Source: Opisthocomus hoazin (lineage: Eukaryota; Chordata; Aves; Opisthocomiformes; Opisthocomidae). Taken from it: DNA of 64,000 bases. This document shows positions 50,200 through 63,259 of the stretch, one piece after another. A program made the position numbers and the translations under genes. The notes under the pieces are model-generated. The model saw nothing but the letters and a program-made list of their open reading frames with translations. It did no database searches and was not told the origin of the DNA. Every line of letters begins with the position of its first letter. The stretch's first letter is position 1. The stretch covers positions 67,958,814 through 68,022,813 of the forward strand of contig NC_134414.1 in the NCBI RefSeq assembly GCF_030867145.1, written 5' to 3'.

Positions 50200-51080
50200 C
50201 AGACGGTTACAGTTATTAAGAGCAGCGTTTAAAATTTACTTTCTTCTTCGAAGAAAGCCCCGACTGAAAGACAGGACAAATTACAAGTAGTATGTATAGT
50301 GCAGCAGTGTTAGAACTGCTGTCAGCATCCCAACGTGGCCATATGTCTGACATAAAGTACACAAAAGAAAGTGTTGAGGACTGCAGCACAGTCTAATGAT
50401 AAGTAGGCCATTTAAACAATAAGCCTCTCAAGTGAGCAATATACATTCTGTTCTGTTTTTCTTACTTTGTGCTGCTTTAAATCAAAGTCCACGGGTCTGC
50501 TATTGCTGGGAGGTTGGACATGTTGTCTGCGAGTAAATAGGCCCTCTGCCAAGTAACTGGAGCTCACTCTTGGTAAAGGAAGAACATTGTTCACTAAAAT
50601 AGTTTGTCTTTTGATGCCAAAGGAAATCAAATTGTAATCAAGGGCTGAGAACGGACTGAAGTCATAAAGGCTGTCTTGCCTCAGACTTTGGCAGCCTCAC
50701 TTGTTCCCAGGCATATTAAATATAATTTACGTTTGCAGAGGGGAGAGGCTTTATTGCACTGGAAATTTGTTTTAAATAACACTTAAATGAAACACTGTCA
50801 GGGGCAGCCAGGGATATCCTTCTACTGTCATTAAGGCTGCTGAAAATCCAGAATATGTTCATGGGCTTTACCAGATTTGTTCTGAACTTAACTTCTGTGT
50901 AAATGGATATTTATGGTCAATGTTGATAAAACAATCGCGTTTCCTAGGTTCTGATCACCCACGCTGATTGGAAAGTTTGTGATGAAAGGCTTACCTCAAT
51001 CACAGAAAGTATTTACATGTTTTTCTTCCATTTTGTTGTGCATGTGAAAATTCACATTAACTATAAATAACCTTCTTTGG
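50200..51080. promoter_or_regulatory. Candidate conserved non-coding block
   Basis: Long unique sequence with several transcription-factor-like words. ATCAAAGTCCA near 50481 fits a nuclear-receptor (HNF4-type) or TCF-type site. ATATTAAATATAATTTACG near 50714 is AT-core. Unusually balanced complexity continues through 50780-51000. No coding frame and no repeat signature. Classified by texture only; an alignment to chicken and a mammal would settle it. Confidence 0.25.
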
Positions 51081-54000
51081 ATGCAAAATCATGAACATTG
51101 TATAGGGCAGTTGAATCAATTCTGCCCTTCATCTGCAGTGTATGAAGTGGAACAAATTTTACTGATAATACCTGTGTAAAAAGTTAAAGTTTAAAATCTA
51201 TAGTTTCAGAAAGCAACTTTAGGAAAACTTCAAAACAAAATTTTTCTTTTTTTCATTTTTCTAAATGAAATGTGTCTTTTGGATCAGTAAAACTTGCTTT
51301 TATTTCACCATGGAATTAAAAACTAATTTAAAAATATCTTCTCCCAAGAAGTGATAATTCTGCTTTTCAGCATCTTGCTCATAAATAGCCAGCTGAGAGA
51401 AAATATTTTTTTTAATTCTTTGCACACTTTTGGACAAGATATTTTTCTTCTAACCTGACACCATAATGAACACACATCTGAAACTTGTTTTACACATTTG
51501 CACTGAGTCAAAGCAATGGAATCTGCCAACTAAAAATTAAAAGGTCTTCCACGAACGTCTCGTTTCAGAACAGATTAACTTCTTTGTTTTGCAGCTTGTC
51601 ACACTGCATATAACATTTGTCAACAAATTCAATGTAGTTCTGTATATACTTTGCAAAGGGAAATTTTACCCTAGGGAAAATCAGAAAAGATAATTAAACT
51701 ACCCAAGAAATGTTTTGGTAGCTGCTGTCTTTAAAAAGATGGGTTTTTGTTTCAATCTTTCTGTTGGAAATAATGTTGAAACAACATGCTTCCACCTTAA
51801 AATGGCAATATTTGGATCATTTTGCACAGCTCACCTCTGTTCAAGTAACGATTGACATTTGAAGCAATTTAAGATTAATTCTGCTAAAAGACTAAGACAA
51901 ATTTTAGACCTTGCTGACTAATTTGGAGGTTTAACACAAGCTTTTAAGAACCTTAAGAATATGTTTGCTGTGTCTCAGTGCTTGAGGGACCAAAATAGGT
52001 AGGCATCTGTCTGTGATGTTCCTTAAAGCCCTGCCCCTGTCTGCACATGCGTTTATGTAAGTCTTGAGGACACCTAACATCTGAACGACTAGCTTCATGC
52101 CCAAACTCTGTCACCTCAGAGTAATCTATACCTCATGACTAAGCTTTTTCTGGAGCCTCCTTTGAAACCATGTACTGCTCATGTGTTCTGTACAAGACAT
52201 CTAATTTAATTTGACTCGGGGCAGTGGATTCTAATAAGAGGTGAGGTGCCTAGAAGATATGACCTGCATTTCTCACCATCGCCTGAATCCTTGAGTGAGT
52301 CTAACCTAAGGCACTTAAAAATAGCTTAATGAAAATATAAACGAAACCTATCTTTTCGTGGAGGTAGAACCCTCCCTTTTCCAGATGAGAATTAGGATTT
52401 AAATGCATTATTTCCTGAAAAAAAATTAATTAGATAACACTATTGATATTACATAATTTTAAGGCAAAATATATGATATTGGCATAGATTAACAAAATAT
52501 CAGGTTTTGTTATCAAGAAGTGAGAGTCAATAACTGCAGAAGTTCTGAAAGTACCCTTACTTGTGATAGCAATGGCTATTCCGAAGGGAAAATGGCAGGG
52601 CAAAATTTTTTTACAGTGTAGCATAAAAATACCAGGACTATCAACTGTAACCCATGGCTGCCCTTTTCCTCAGCTGTAATACACATTTAGAAGATATATG
52701 GTGAGGATTAAGAAACTACAAAAGACATAAGAGTGACTGAAGACGTAAATGCTATGACACTCAGACATGAACTAAGCTTCCTGGCACTTCTGACAGCCAC
52801 AGGCAGTCAAGGGGTTTTGACAAATTGGTAGCCACTTTAAAATAGTCCATGTCAGTGAATAATACCACATGATCGTGGAGCATGGGCTTTTGAGACTAAT
52901 AAAAGCAGGACAGCACTAAATATGCAATCAGACTAGGAAGACATTCCAAAAAAGTAACTGGAGAGACCTCAGGACATGTGTTCCCTTTAGTGCATGCAGG
53001 GATTAAGCTGCTATGTGAGTTTGCATCTGTGGTGCCTGTGAAGATCTGCAGCTCACATACACTCTGAAGTCAGGAAGATGCTCTGAGACAGCCCCACACA
53101 CTCTGAAGAAGTCCTCACAAAAAGCCTTTCACAAAATGACTTCAGGATCCAAGCCTGTCTTCAATATTCCCTGCTTGAGTGCGACGCAATCCTATATCGC
53201 GCTCTTCAAGTGGTCTCAAACTTTCTGTTGCTTTTCTTTTCCCTCCCTTTCAGGCAAACAATGTGATACAGTGCATTCAGATGTTAATAGGACCACTTGT
53301 GTATTTCTTGAAATAGGAACAAACAGACTGCTTTAAAAGTTTTTACTTTATATATAGATAAGTGTATAGGGATATTTATACTTCTGTTATGTTTTCTGCC
53401 TTCCTTTTGTATTGTCTTGTAAACATGTCATGAACTTGATCCTTCATTTCTGAAAACAATAGGAGCTGGATGCTGACTTCAGGGGAAGCAAATGAAAGAC
53501 CCATCTTTCTATTGTTGCAGCTTTCTTGAAAAAAAAATTGAGGCTTTCAAAAATGTTCTTTGAAATATATATGCATATTTCAAACAAAATAGGAGCAGCA
53601 GGACATGTTTCAATGCCCCGACTGTACTTGCTATCCCGTCTGCTCGTAACCAGGGTAATGCTAGGAAGCAAGCAGACAGATATAAAAGACAACCCAGCTG
53701 AGGGTGAAAATAAAAAAGTGCAAGAGGTTCAAAGCTTGTAGCCTGACTGTCCCCACATCACTGTTACCTTGTCTGTAGATGCTCATCAGCGAATCAACTG
53801 GCAATAACACAACATGTGTTTGGGAACAGGACATAGTTTTTCTGCAGGAGGAAATTGGTGCTGTTGCTGCAGAGACTGGGCGAGCTAGTTCTATCAGCTC
53901 ACGCTGTTCTGTTGGACTTGTTTTTTTTTCTACTCAAGAAACCCAAAGCCAGTCTGTTTAAAGTTAACAGCTATTCAAATTGCCAAACGATTTTAGAGGA

Positions 54001-57000
54001 GATGTGAAGATGAATGTGTGCCAGATTTTGGTTGAGATTACAATGAAGTTAACTCACTTTCACAATGAGATCCTCCCACTAAACTTGTTTTACATGCTAA
54101 GACTTGGTAATATGGGAAAAACACGGCTGATGGGGGTAGAGTTACTAGGCTGTCATCTTAACAAAGGACTCTTGGAAACGCATTCCCTCCTGGGGAAAGG
54201 GACTCTCCTGAACGAGGCTTTGTCTCAAGAAATGTACAAAAGACTGTTATAACAGAAAAGTACATAAAAAACAGTGTTTTAAGATCTGTAATATTCTTAT
54301 CAGTTGTTCTATATTACTTAATCAATCATCATTCCTAAGTAAAGAAGCTATTTTTCAGCAGTCAGGCAATCAGGTGATATAGGCCCTGTAGTGATGTCTC
54401 TAATTAAAACCATCTGAAACTCACATACAGGTATACATCTGTGTGGATGTGCATACATCTGTATCATGCCTAAAAACATACACTTCTCTATATAAACATC
54501 ATGTATAATTTCAAATAATTTTGCTTAATTAAAATACCATTCAGACTAAGCAAATGTCTGTTACTTCTGCTACAGGAGCAAACACTTTTTCTTTCTTTGT
54601 GTTTGTCTGAGTTGGAATTGAGCAAACTACAACATCCTAAATCAGCAGCACTGAAAATGCCCAGTTTACATGATCTATAGAAACCATAAACAGGCAAATT
54701 TTGGTTTTTGGCTGCTGAAAATCCAATGCCATGAAACAGCAAAAGAAAAGAAAAGCCTTGCCATGCTATGGTAAAGGAAGCAGCGATCTTGTTAATACAG
54801 CCCCGTAAAGCAAATAATTGAATGATTTCAGCCAAAGTACATTAAAACAAACTAACAACCAAACAACCTAGACTCAAAACTCGCACTGCAGATTAGGTGT
54901 TTGTTACAAAGGATGTCAGAAACCATGTCAGACGAAGCATAAAAAATTAAAGAGACTTAATTTGGAATGCTCTCAAAAGCAAACATGAAACTTTATTCAA
55001 AGGCAAAGTTATCTGTTCACTGTAATGTATTAGAATACTGGCTATTCAATTTTTTGTTTGAGCTCAATGGTCCTAAAATAAAACCCCAAACTCTCAATAC
55101 AGATTTCTTTGCCCACATGCATACAAATAACTTTAAAGATATGTATTGTACTCATCCAAGCATTTTCCCATGTATATTTTCATTTTTTAAACACTACCAT
55201 TTAATTGCTGAATTCCTTGAGTGTGATGAATCTGGGTGCTAAATAGAGGTTTGCAAAAGAAGGGAAACTTCTGTAGTAAAATTGTCCACTTTTCCAGTGA
55301 AAAAGATAAATATTAAGAAAAGCACTTTTAACAATCTCTAACAATAAGTCCCTGTGATGCAAATATTAATGAACAATGAACGGTAACATTTTCAGGACAC
55401 TTGAGTGAAACCATTGAATAGTACCCACAGACACTTTTTTTCCTTTCTCTGTGATAGTGTAGACTTTTCAATACCTTCTTATTGTGCAGAAGAGATTTGT
55501 AGTTTGTCTTGTTCTTTGCAGTTCCAAAAGACACAAGCCAAAACAAGCTCAAAATTCAAAGAAAAAGGATAGCATGTTTTCTTCACTGTATCAGGAAAGG
55601 ATGAATAACTGTTGTGCACCTAACATGCAGAGACATCTTAGTATAACAAGACACAGCTTAACTCCTAGAGTCCTTGTTATTTAATCCATTTAGTTCTGCC
55701 CAGGGATCACATGAATTTATGGAAACCCCCTGCTATCCTCTTTGTTGACTTCCATCCCTGCTGGGAGATCCCCATCTGCTGGGAAGTGAAACTCTGTCCT
55801 GAACTTTACCTCATTTAACAGAGTGCCACATGTAAATCCAACTTCTTCATTTATTACTTTGACAGAGCAGATGGCAATGGGCTTTTAAAAGACTGTAATG
55901 TTGCTTAAACCCAGCTATATTTGTAGAAATAATAGTTTTAGCTGCTTAGATTCTAGTGCCTGATTTTTAGGAAAAGAGTCTGACACAGGCAATTAAATTT
56001 TTGAGCCATCAGTACTTAGTGATGCATCGTAATTTAGCTGTTTTCAGAAAATCATATTGTGACCAAATAATCATTCATTAAGACAGAAAATACTTTTTTA
56101 ATGGAAATTTGAGACTTGTGTTTGGTGGCTGATATGAGTGACTAGTTTTCTAATAGCCTTAATCACTGGAGTATTTCTTTACTTGTTCATTTAAGCCCAT
56201 TAATGAAAACGTATGATGTTAAGTCTAATATCTACTAACCCTTGATGACTGTTTTGACTTCCAGCATTGTCCTATAAATAACTGTGAATGACATGCACTG
56301 AAAATCAAAGAGTATTATTTCACTGTGATTAAAGAGAACAAGTTCACCCAAGACTTTCTTTTCATCCAGTAAGACCACAGAGAAATTCATTGTTAGCTTG
56401 AGTCAAATGTACTTCAAAATGTCTTGTCCTTAAAAATCTTACCCTAAATGCATAATGAAGGTTTTAAAAATAACCTGAAAATTCAGTCTCAGCCACTGAG
56501 TTTACTTGCAGGAGACATGTAGTGGGATAGGGAACATAATGTACAATGACAGCATCCTGGGCTTGAAGACTACAAATACCATAAATTACTCGTCCTCAAG
56601 ACCCAGTCTAATGGTTTGTTCATTTGTCTCTTTGTTTATATTCAGTGACATCTGAAGGGATTTTTAGCCCTGAAGAAGGAAAGCAAACCTTACATAGTCA
56701 GTGCTGAGCGTGCTTTTCAAACTTAAAATATCAGATAACTTGGTGCTCTGTAAAATTCAAAGAGCATGAATTTGTAACAGATACATCTGGGATCTGTGGT
56801 TATGTTCATCTTGGCCATCAACCTTCTGATCATATTATAAGTATGATGGCCAAGGGGCACTGGTTGTTGGAGTGGCATTTGTGCTCTGTCATGCAGTCAT
56901 TTCATCTTGTATGGCAGCTTCAGGGTGAGACATCATATGAAGTGAACAATCTGCGTTCTTTGCTGTAAGTTAAACAAATACTTCTAATATGCACTTCCTT

Positions 57001-58559
57001 AGTTTTAACTCAGGTGTTTTAAGGTATTTCAAACTTGTGCATATGCATATACCCTAATGTCAGATACTGTGGTTCATAGTAAGTTTTTGCCTTTCTGATG
57101 ATAAATGACACTGGTTAGAAACAAGGAAGTCTGTCCCCAAAGGGCTTTTATTATGAACTGTGGGCCTGCTCTGCAACTATACTGGTCAGACTTCCATGAT
57201 ACAACACCCTGCTTTTATTGATCATCTGGAGAGCATTATACCAGGAGGGGTTTGTCTCTCTGTGTAATTTCCTTTAACATACATTGTATAATATTTTAAA
57301 TTTTGGTTAGTATATTGGAAGTTTTTGAAGTTTTGGTATCACGTGATTTTCCTTGATTTTGGTTTCAGATAATATTTAATATTCTTGACTTACAAATTGA
57401 AACCCAGGGGCCATCTCCTGCATGAAAATCTCCAGGAAGATAATTCTGGTGGCAAATTCCTTTGCAGCAGTATTTTTGCGATATGGCATGCAGAAAAGTG
57501 ATGCACCAGAGTAAAAGCCAGAGAGCTTCTGTTCTTATCTAATAAATTCCCTTAGGAAAATCTGAGGAAAACTGGAGTCAGGCATGGCTATTCCTGCTTT
57601 GACTATAACCTCAGGAACACATCCCACCCTGATCAAGGCAGCTCCAATGGAAAGGACAGCAGTGATCTGGTGCTGCCTATAAAAGTGATGGGAAATCAGT
57701 GGATAGTTAGTGGGTATGTATAACATAATCCAGTTGAGAAACTGGACTGCGGTGGGAGGCAGTTTGGGTAGTACGAGGAGCTGTGAGGCCTGGGGAAAGG
57801 AAAACAGTTGAGTCCTGCTGGTGCAATATGTGCTGACATCCATGTATGCACAGATCTCTCTGGTACAGTCTAACCATGGTCAGTTTACAACAAAATAAAA
57901 TTGCTTGCCCTTTCTTATGTTTGAGAGCCTACAGACTGAACTTTAGTAGAGAAAGTGTTATTACTCAATATGAAGAAAAATGGTGGAATGAGGACGTGAT
58001 TTTTTTCCTAAGATGTCTAGGATTAGAATTGTCGCCTTCTTTGTAATTTATGCTTAAAAGCAATGTAAAAAATGCAGCACATATTATTTACATAAAGAGA
58101 GACATATAATCACTAAGGAAAGTTAACACCACACGGAATTTAAAGAAAAAGAAAAGAAAATCCCCAACGATTGCACAAGGATTTGAAAAATCCCCATGTT
58201 GGTAAGCCCGCTGCTTCCGTTGCTGAATGGTTATGTGTAGGCAGTTTATGGTATTTCGGTAATTCTGACCTTTGTTTAACTACATGGCTGTGTGTCAATA
58301 AAGCAAGAAGTCTAAAGAAGTAAAGCAATCACTCTGTCTATAGCTAGTTAAAATTCATGGCTAGCAGGGAACAGATTGCCACAGGGAAGCCCTCAGCCTG
58401 TCCATCTACTGGTACCGTACCACCAGCAGAGCTCCTTTTATTCAAACTTCTCCCTGTGGTTGCCTCCAATTCTTTTGCAAATCTTCCTCTCCCCTCACAA
58501 ATTTATAGCCTATTGACGACTTTCTGTGGGTGGCTTGAAACATCTGGGTAGCAATCCTT
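51081..58559. other. Non-coding stretch
   Basis: No gene or recognisable transposon. At 51960-52330 there are scattered words such as GAGGTGCCTAGA and TAAGGCACTTAAA, possibly a decayed ancient repeat. At 54430-54470 ATACATCTGT occurs twice close together. At 53568-53582 an alternating AT/TGCA patch is present. Frames reach 115 codons at most and show no domain. Confidence 0.45.
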
Positions 58560-59115
58560 CAGTCTGTGTCCTGCACCCTCCCTTAACACAATGGCGCACA
58601 GGCCACAGGCAGTGCCAGGGCAAAACCCAGGAGGAAGAATGGAGCTGGTTAACATGTATATTCATTACCCACACTCAATTAGTGGCGAGCGAAGGTGGAG
58701 GAGCTCAGGGCCTTACTTTGTCAGCCTCGGAAGAGAAGTTCCCGCGATTGTTACATCAAGTTTCATTAGACTAATTCAGTTTAGGCGATGCTAATTTCCT
58801 CGTGAATGTCAGGCCTATCACTGCCTGTTGCCACTTTTACAGGACATTTTGCAGTAGAATTGGGCTGAGGTTGTTGAACTCATATGTCCCAAGGCCGGCG
58901 GCGTGATAGAGGGGAGAGTGTCTCAAAAGAGCACACACAATTCATTTACAGGAGTTCTATATTTAAATTCACTTAATGGATTTTAATAGAGAGGGCAACT
59001 TTTCCCCAGAGTTTTAAAAGCATTAGATAGCTGGGATAAAGCTCCCTATTGAACTCTGATTTTAAATATTTTGTAAGAAATGTCTATATTTCTAGGGATT
59101 TATCTAAAAAGGTAA
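58560..59115. promoter_or_regulatory. Candidate conserved non-coding block with paired homeodomain-like cores
   Basis: Unique sequence of mixed complexity, including several CpGs (AAGGCCGGCGGCGTGATAG near 58892) followed by AT-rich homeodomain-type words. At 58765-58775 ATTAGACTAAT places ATTA and TAAT three bases apart, the same arrangement as the centre of the inverted repeat at 47161-47205. The block ends at AAG|GTAAGT (59109-59117), a donor-like site, but all frames before it contain stops. Enhancer-type conserved element is the favoured reading. Confidence 0.27.
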
Positions 59116-62100
59116 GTCTTTTAGTAGAGACTTTTTGCTGTAGGATAACCAGGCAATGTGAGAGAAGGAAGGGTGAAAGAAACCCTTTCCTGCTTTTTTC
59201 TAGATAGCATAATCATGCTAGGAGATTAAATTATGAGATTTACAGATGCAATAAATATTCTTTAGTTTTTTTGTCTTGCTTTCCCGATTTATATATGCAT
59301 ATATGAGGGTGTTTAATGAAGGGCAAAGGAAAAGATAGCATGTTCTTTGTGTGCATTAAAGTTATTCGATGTGTAACTGCTCCTAAATGACACATGCTAA
59401 ATCCGAGTTACTCGGTTATTTCATTGAAATCGGTTGTGTCAGATTGATATTTGTTCAACTTTCTTGTTGCTGGGCTGGCCAAGTGCTGCATGTTATGTTC
59501 CTCACTGTGAATGGTGAATGCAGGAGACATCACAAGTTAGAGATCTTGGTAAATTCTGGGCAAAATTTTACTCCAGATCTAGGCTAATACTCTTATTTTA
59601 GTATGTCAAGATTAGGTATTTAAATTTTATAAATGAGGTTGCTTTTATTGTTGTTATGTTCTCTTAGACAGCTGCTGGATTTATTTTTTGTGAGTTTTGG
59701 GCAGAGATATGGAGTTGAGCCTGAAGGTTTGAGACGCGAAGATGCTGAGCGGCTTATGAAAACACACTCTGACACCTCTTCCTTACCCCATTTCCCCCCC
59801 AAAAAAAAAGATAAGAGGAACAGCAAAAAGCAGCATGTCTCACTGTAACCTGGACTGTGTCATCCCTTGCTGAATTTTCATCCTAGCTTGCTAACACATT
59901 TGCATCAGAGTAAACTGCTTCATGCTTCTGTTCTGAGACAATAGATCCGTGACCTCAAAAGACACATTTCAGATACACCCAAGTGGCAAAGCGGTAGTAG
60001 GATGACATACCAATCTGTTATTACTTGCAGAACAGTAAATATGTCAGGCGATGAGGCTGATTCAAAGTTGGTATTGATGGGACATGAATTTGTGAGATAG
60101 TAGACAAACATGTCTGACCTGTTAAGCTATAACTGGTTTTTCTTCAGTGTGTGCTGGAGAACAACGATGGCTATTAGTGTATTTTTATAGAGAGAGGACT
60201 ACTGGCAGGTGCTATAAGTCTCTCCAGAGAGCCTAGGTAAAGAAATGATTAACTGGCTGAGACAGGAGCTTGAGCACACACACAATTACTGTGTGTCATT
60301 GTAGAGAAGATTGTGTACGTAACATTAGTTGGGATGAGGAACCGCTTCGGTACGGAGTATCAAATACAGAGAGCAAATCGTTAAGACTCAATCATCTACA
60401 GTGCAGGAAAACGTGTTTCTTTGGGAAAGAATGATCAGTCTGTAGTAATTCTCAGAATAGAAATACTTTCTAAATTTACTAAGAAAATTGTTTGTCTGTC
60501 TGTAAAGAAAATGTGCATAAACAAATTTTAAGCCATGCATTACTTATTGGAGAGTAGGATGAGGCTATTCTTGAACAAAATATAAGTCATATCTAAGAAC
60601 ATGATAGAAATCCCAACTTTTTAAAATATTTTTTATACAAGTGTGTTTTTACACTTCAATATTGTCATTATTTTGTCAAAAAACATGGCAGACATTTAAA
60701 TTAGAATAGTAAGCATTCATTTTCAACTAAAACAACTCTTGTAAAAAGATACTAGCAGTATATTTTTAGTGCTAACAGATTAATAAAATATAATTTTCAA
60801 GGCATTTCATTTATTTAGTAGCAGCTATAAATTACACATGAATGGATCACTCTCTGAAGAGAAAGCAAAGGTGTGTGTTTTAGTCCCTTATTGAGATCCT
60901 TCAGTAAATTCCTGAAGGATACATATTTCATTGATTGGCATCTGCCTACACTTTAAACAAAGGAAAAAACAAAGGAAAAAAATATTCCATGTGGCACATT
61001 CCCTGAGGACTGGGGGATTTCTTTCTTTTATCTTCTGTGAGTGTAAACACTGCATCTCACCCTTCCAAGCTAAAGCTTTTGCTCCTGAAATTAGAGATAC
61101 TTCACGCTTCTTGTCACATCCCTGGTCTCTGTGAAGAGAGGTCCTCTAAGGAGCTTCTGCTTATCTTGTTTTACTTTGAAACCTGTTCAAAGGAAAGAAG
61201 AAAGGTCCCACTTAGCTGAGTTAGCCTGAGACTAGATCATTTGGTTTGCTTATGGAAAGGCTTCCCTTTAAAGATAAGAGCCCTTAGAATGTATCAGATA
61301 ATTTGAGCTAAACTTCTGGGTTGTATGTCTTACTGTCAGTCTCAGTACTTCCGCGGCTGTCTGCTCTATCATGTGAGTACATCACAGTTACTCAGTTTTG
61401 TCATTACAGCATCCCAGCGAGATAAGAAAATGCCTTTATTTTGTGCCTGGGGAACTGAATCACAGGGTAGGTGAAGAATCTCACTTCAAGTCAAACGGAG
61501 ACTCTGTGGGAAGCTCTGTGGTTGATACAAGGTACTAAAACTAGGGCTGGTGTCCCAGAGCAGTGCTGTCTCCACAAAACCGATCTTGCTCTTACTTTTG
61601 TCAGCTGTGCTAACGCTTAGTGAATGCCTTTTCTTGAGAATCGTGTCCAAACCATGCACAGACCTGAATCAGCAGCAGTGCTGATTACATAGAAGTACAA
61701 CATTTTAAGATAATACTCACACCATGTGCAGACGTATTTTTGTAAGATGTTGAGTGCTGTGCATTCTTTAACGATGCAACTACATATTAAGGACTTAACA
61801 TTATGAATAAATTTTTGTGACTTCCAAAGCAAAAGAAGACATTATTTTCCTTTAAGATTCAGATAAAAAATTAAGAGAATGTGTTCTCAGATTTTTGAGA
61901 GAAGAATATGTAATGATTTACCATGATTCAGCTGATTCACCTACCTCAAATTGCAATAATATGATTGTCACTGAATTTCACTGTTGTAATACATCCATTC
62001 TGGGACCAAAGTGGAAACATCTTCTCCAATGAACCAGAGCAGGATCCAGAGTGATGACCCTTCTCGACCCTCAAAAGGCTGCGATAACATGATTCTGGAC

Positions 62101-63254
62101 TAACTTTTCCTGCATGCTTAGCAAGAGCTAGTGCGAGCTAGGATTGATTCTTCAATGGTGCAGATTTTTTTCTTCAGTTTAGATAGGACTTGAATATTAT
62201 CTGTGGCAACCCATTAGTTCAGTTAAGAGACAGTCTCTGAAGCAAGTTCTTTGTTTCGCCATGTCTGCTGCAGTTACCAGTAACAAAGAGAAAGGGAATG
62301 ACAGGATTTGAACTGAGGTAGGTTACAGCAGAGCAGTATCTGAAGATCATCCCTGCTGCTCAGTTGTCTGTGTGAGTGATGTGGGGAGGCAGAAGGTGCA
62401 GTTTGTGTTCTCTCCTGGGCTGCAGCTGGTGAGGTTACCAATATGTCTCTGTATGTGGTGACTCTGGCTACTGATGGCGCTTGTGTTTGTCACAGTACTT
62501 ACACTAAGGGTCTGTATGGTGGAATACAGAAAGTGCTACACAAATGTGCAGGCACCCCTCCAAAAGTGTTATGACATTGGAGGAAAGGCTTAGAAGCAAA
62601 ATTAAGTACTGGTATTTCTGTTCTAGTTTGGGGAAGGATTTGAAATCCTCCTCATCAGAAGTGGTTGTGCCGTTTAATAGGAGTAGCATAAGTGTACCTA
62701 TATTTATGTATCTATACGCTCATATGCATGTACATAAAAACATATACATATGTGTTCAACTGTAATTTTTTTTTTTTTGTACTTAGAAAAATAAAAGTCA
62801 AACTGACAGATCATATTCTACTATACTGCTTTTGGAGTCTCACTTATTCAGGTAGTTAGGTAAAAGTTATTCCAAGTGTAAGTAAAGTATCATAAACCAT
62901 CTTCTCCCATTGTTTTTCTATCACAAGCAAAATGTTTCTTTGTGCTAGTTGATGTTACACTTTTTTAACATTCAACTTGTGGTAATCATTAGCTCCTAGG
63001 CTGACAATGACAAGAGCATCGTAAATTTTTGTTTAATGGAATACTGCTTTCCTAGACTGTTTGTCTGACATTAGGCACTGGACGGAGTAGTCGTCTTGTT
63101 TCTATCCTTGCTTGACTGCCTTGCAAATGTGTTGGGTTTTGGATTTCAGTGTCTAGTGTCTTATACCTCACACCTAATGGCTCCTGTGCATTTCCATAAT
63201 CTTTCTGGGACAGTTTAGATGACACAAGCTGAGCTTCTTAACATGGTTCTGAAC
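59116..63254. other. Non-coding stretch
   Basis: No gene or transposon recognised. A 14-bp palindrome ATATATGCATATAT sits near 59291. Frames are all under 75 codons. The sequence is AT-rich with a T run near 62766-62779. Confidence 0.5.
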
Positions 63255-63259
63255 ATGGC

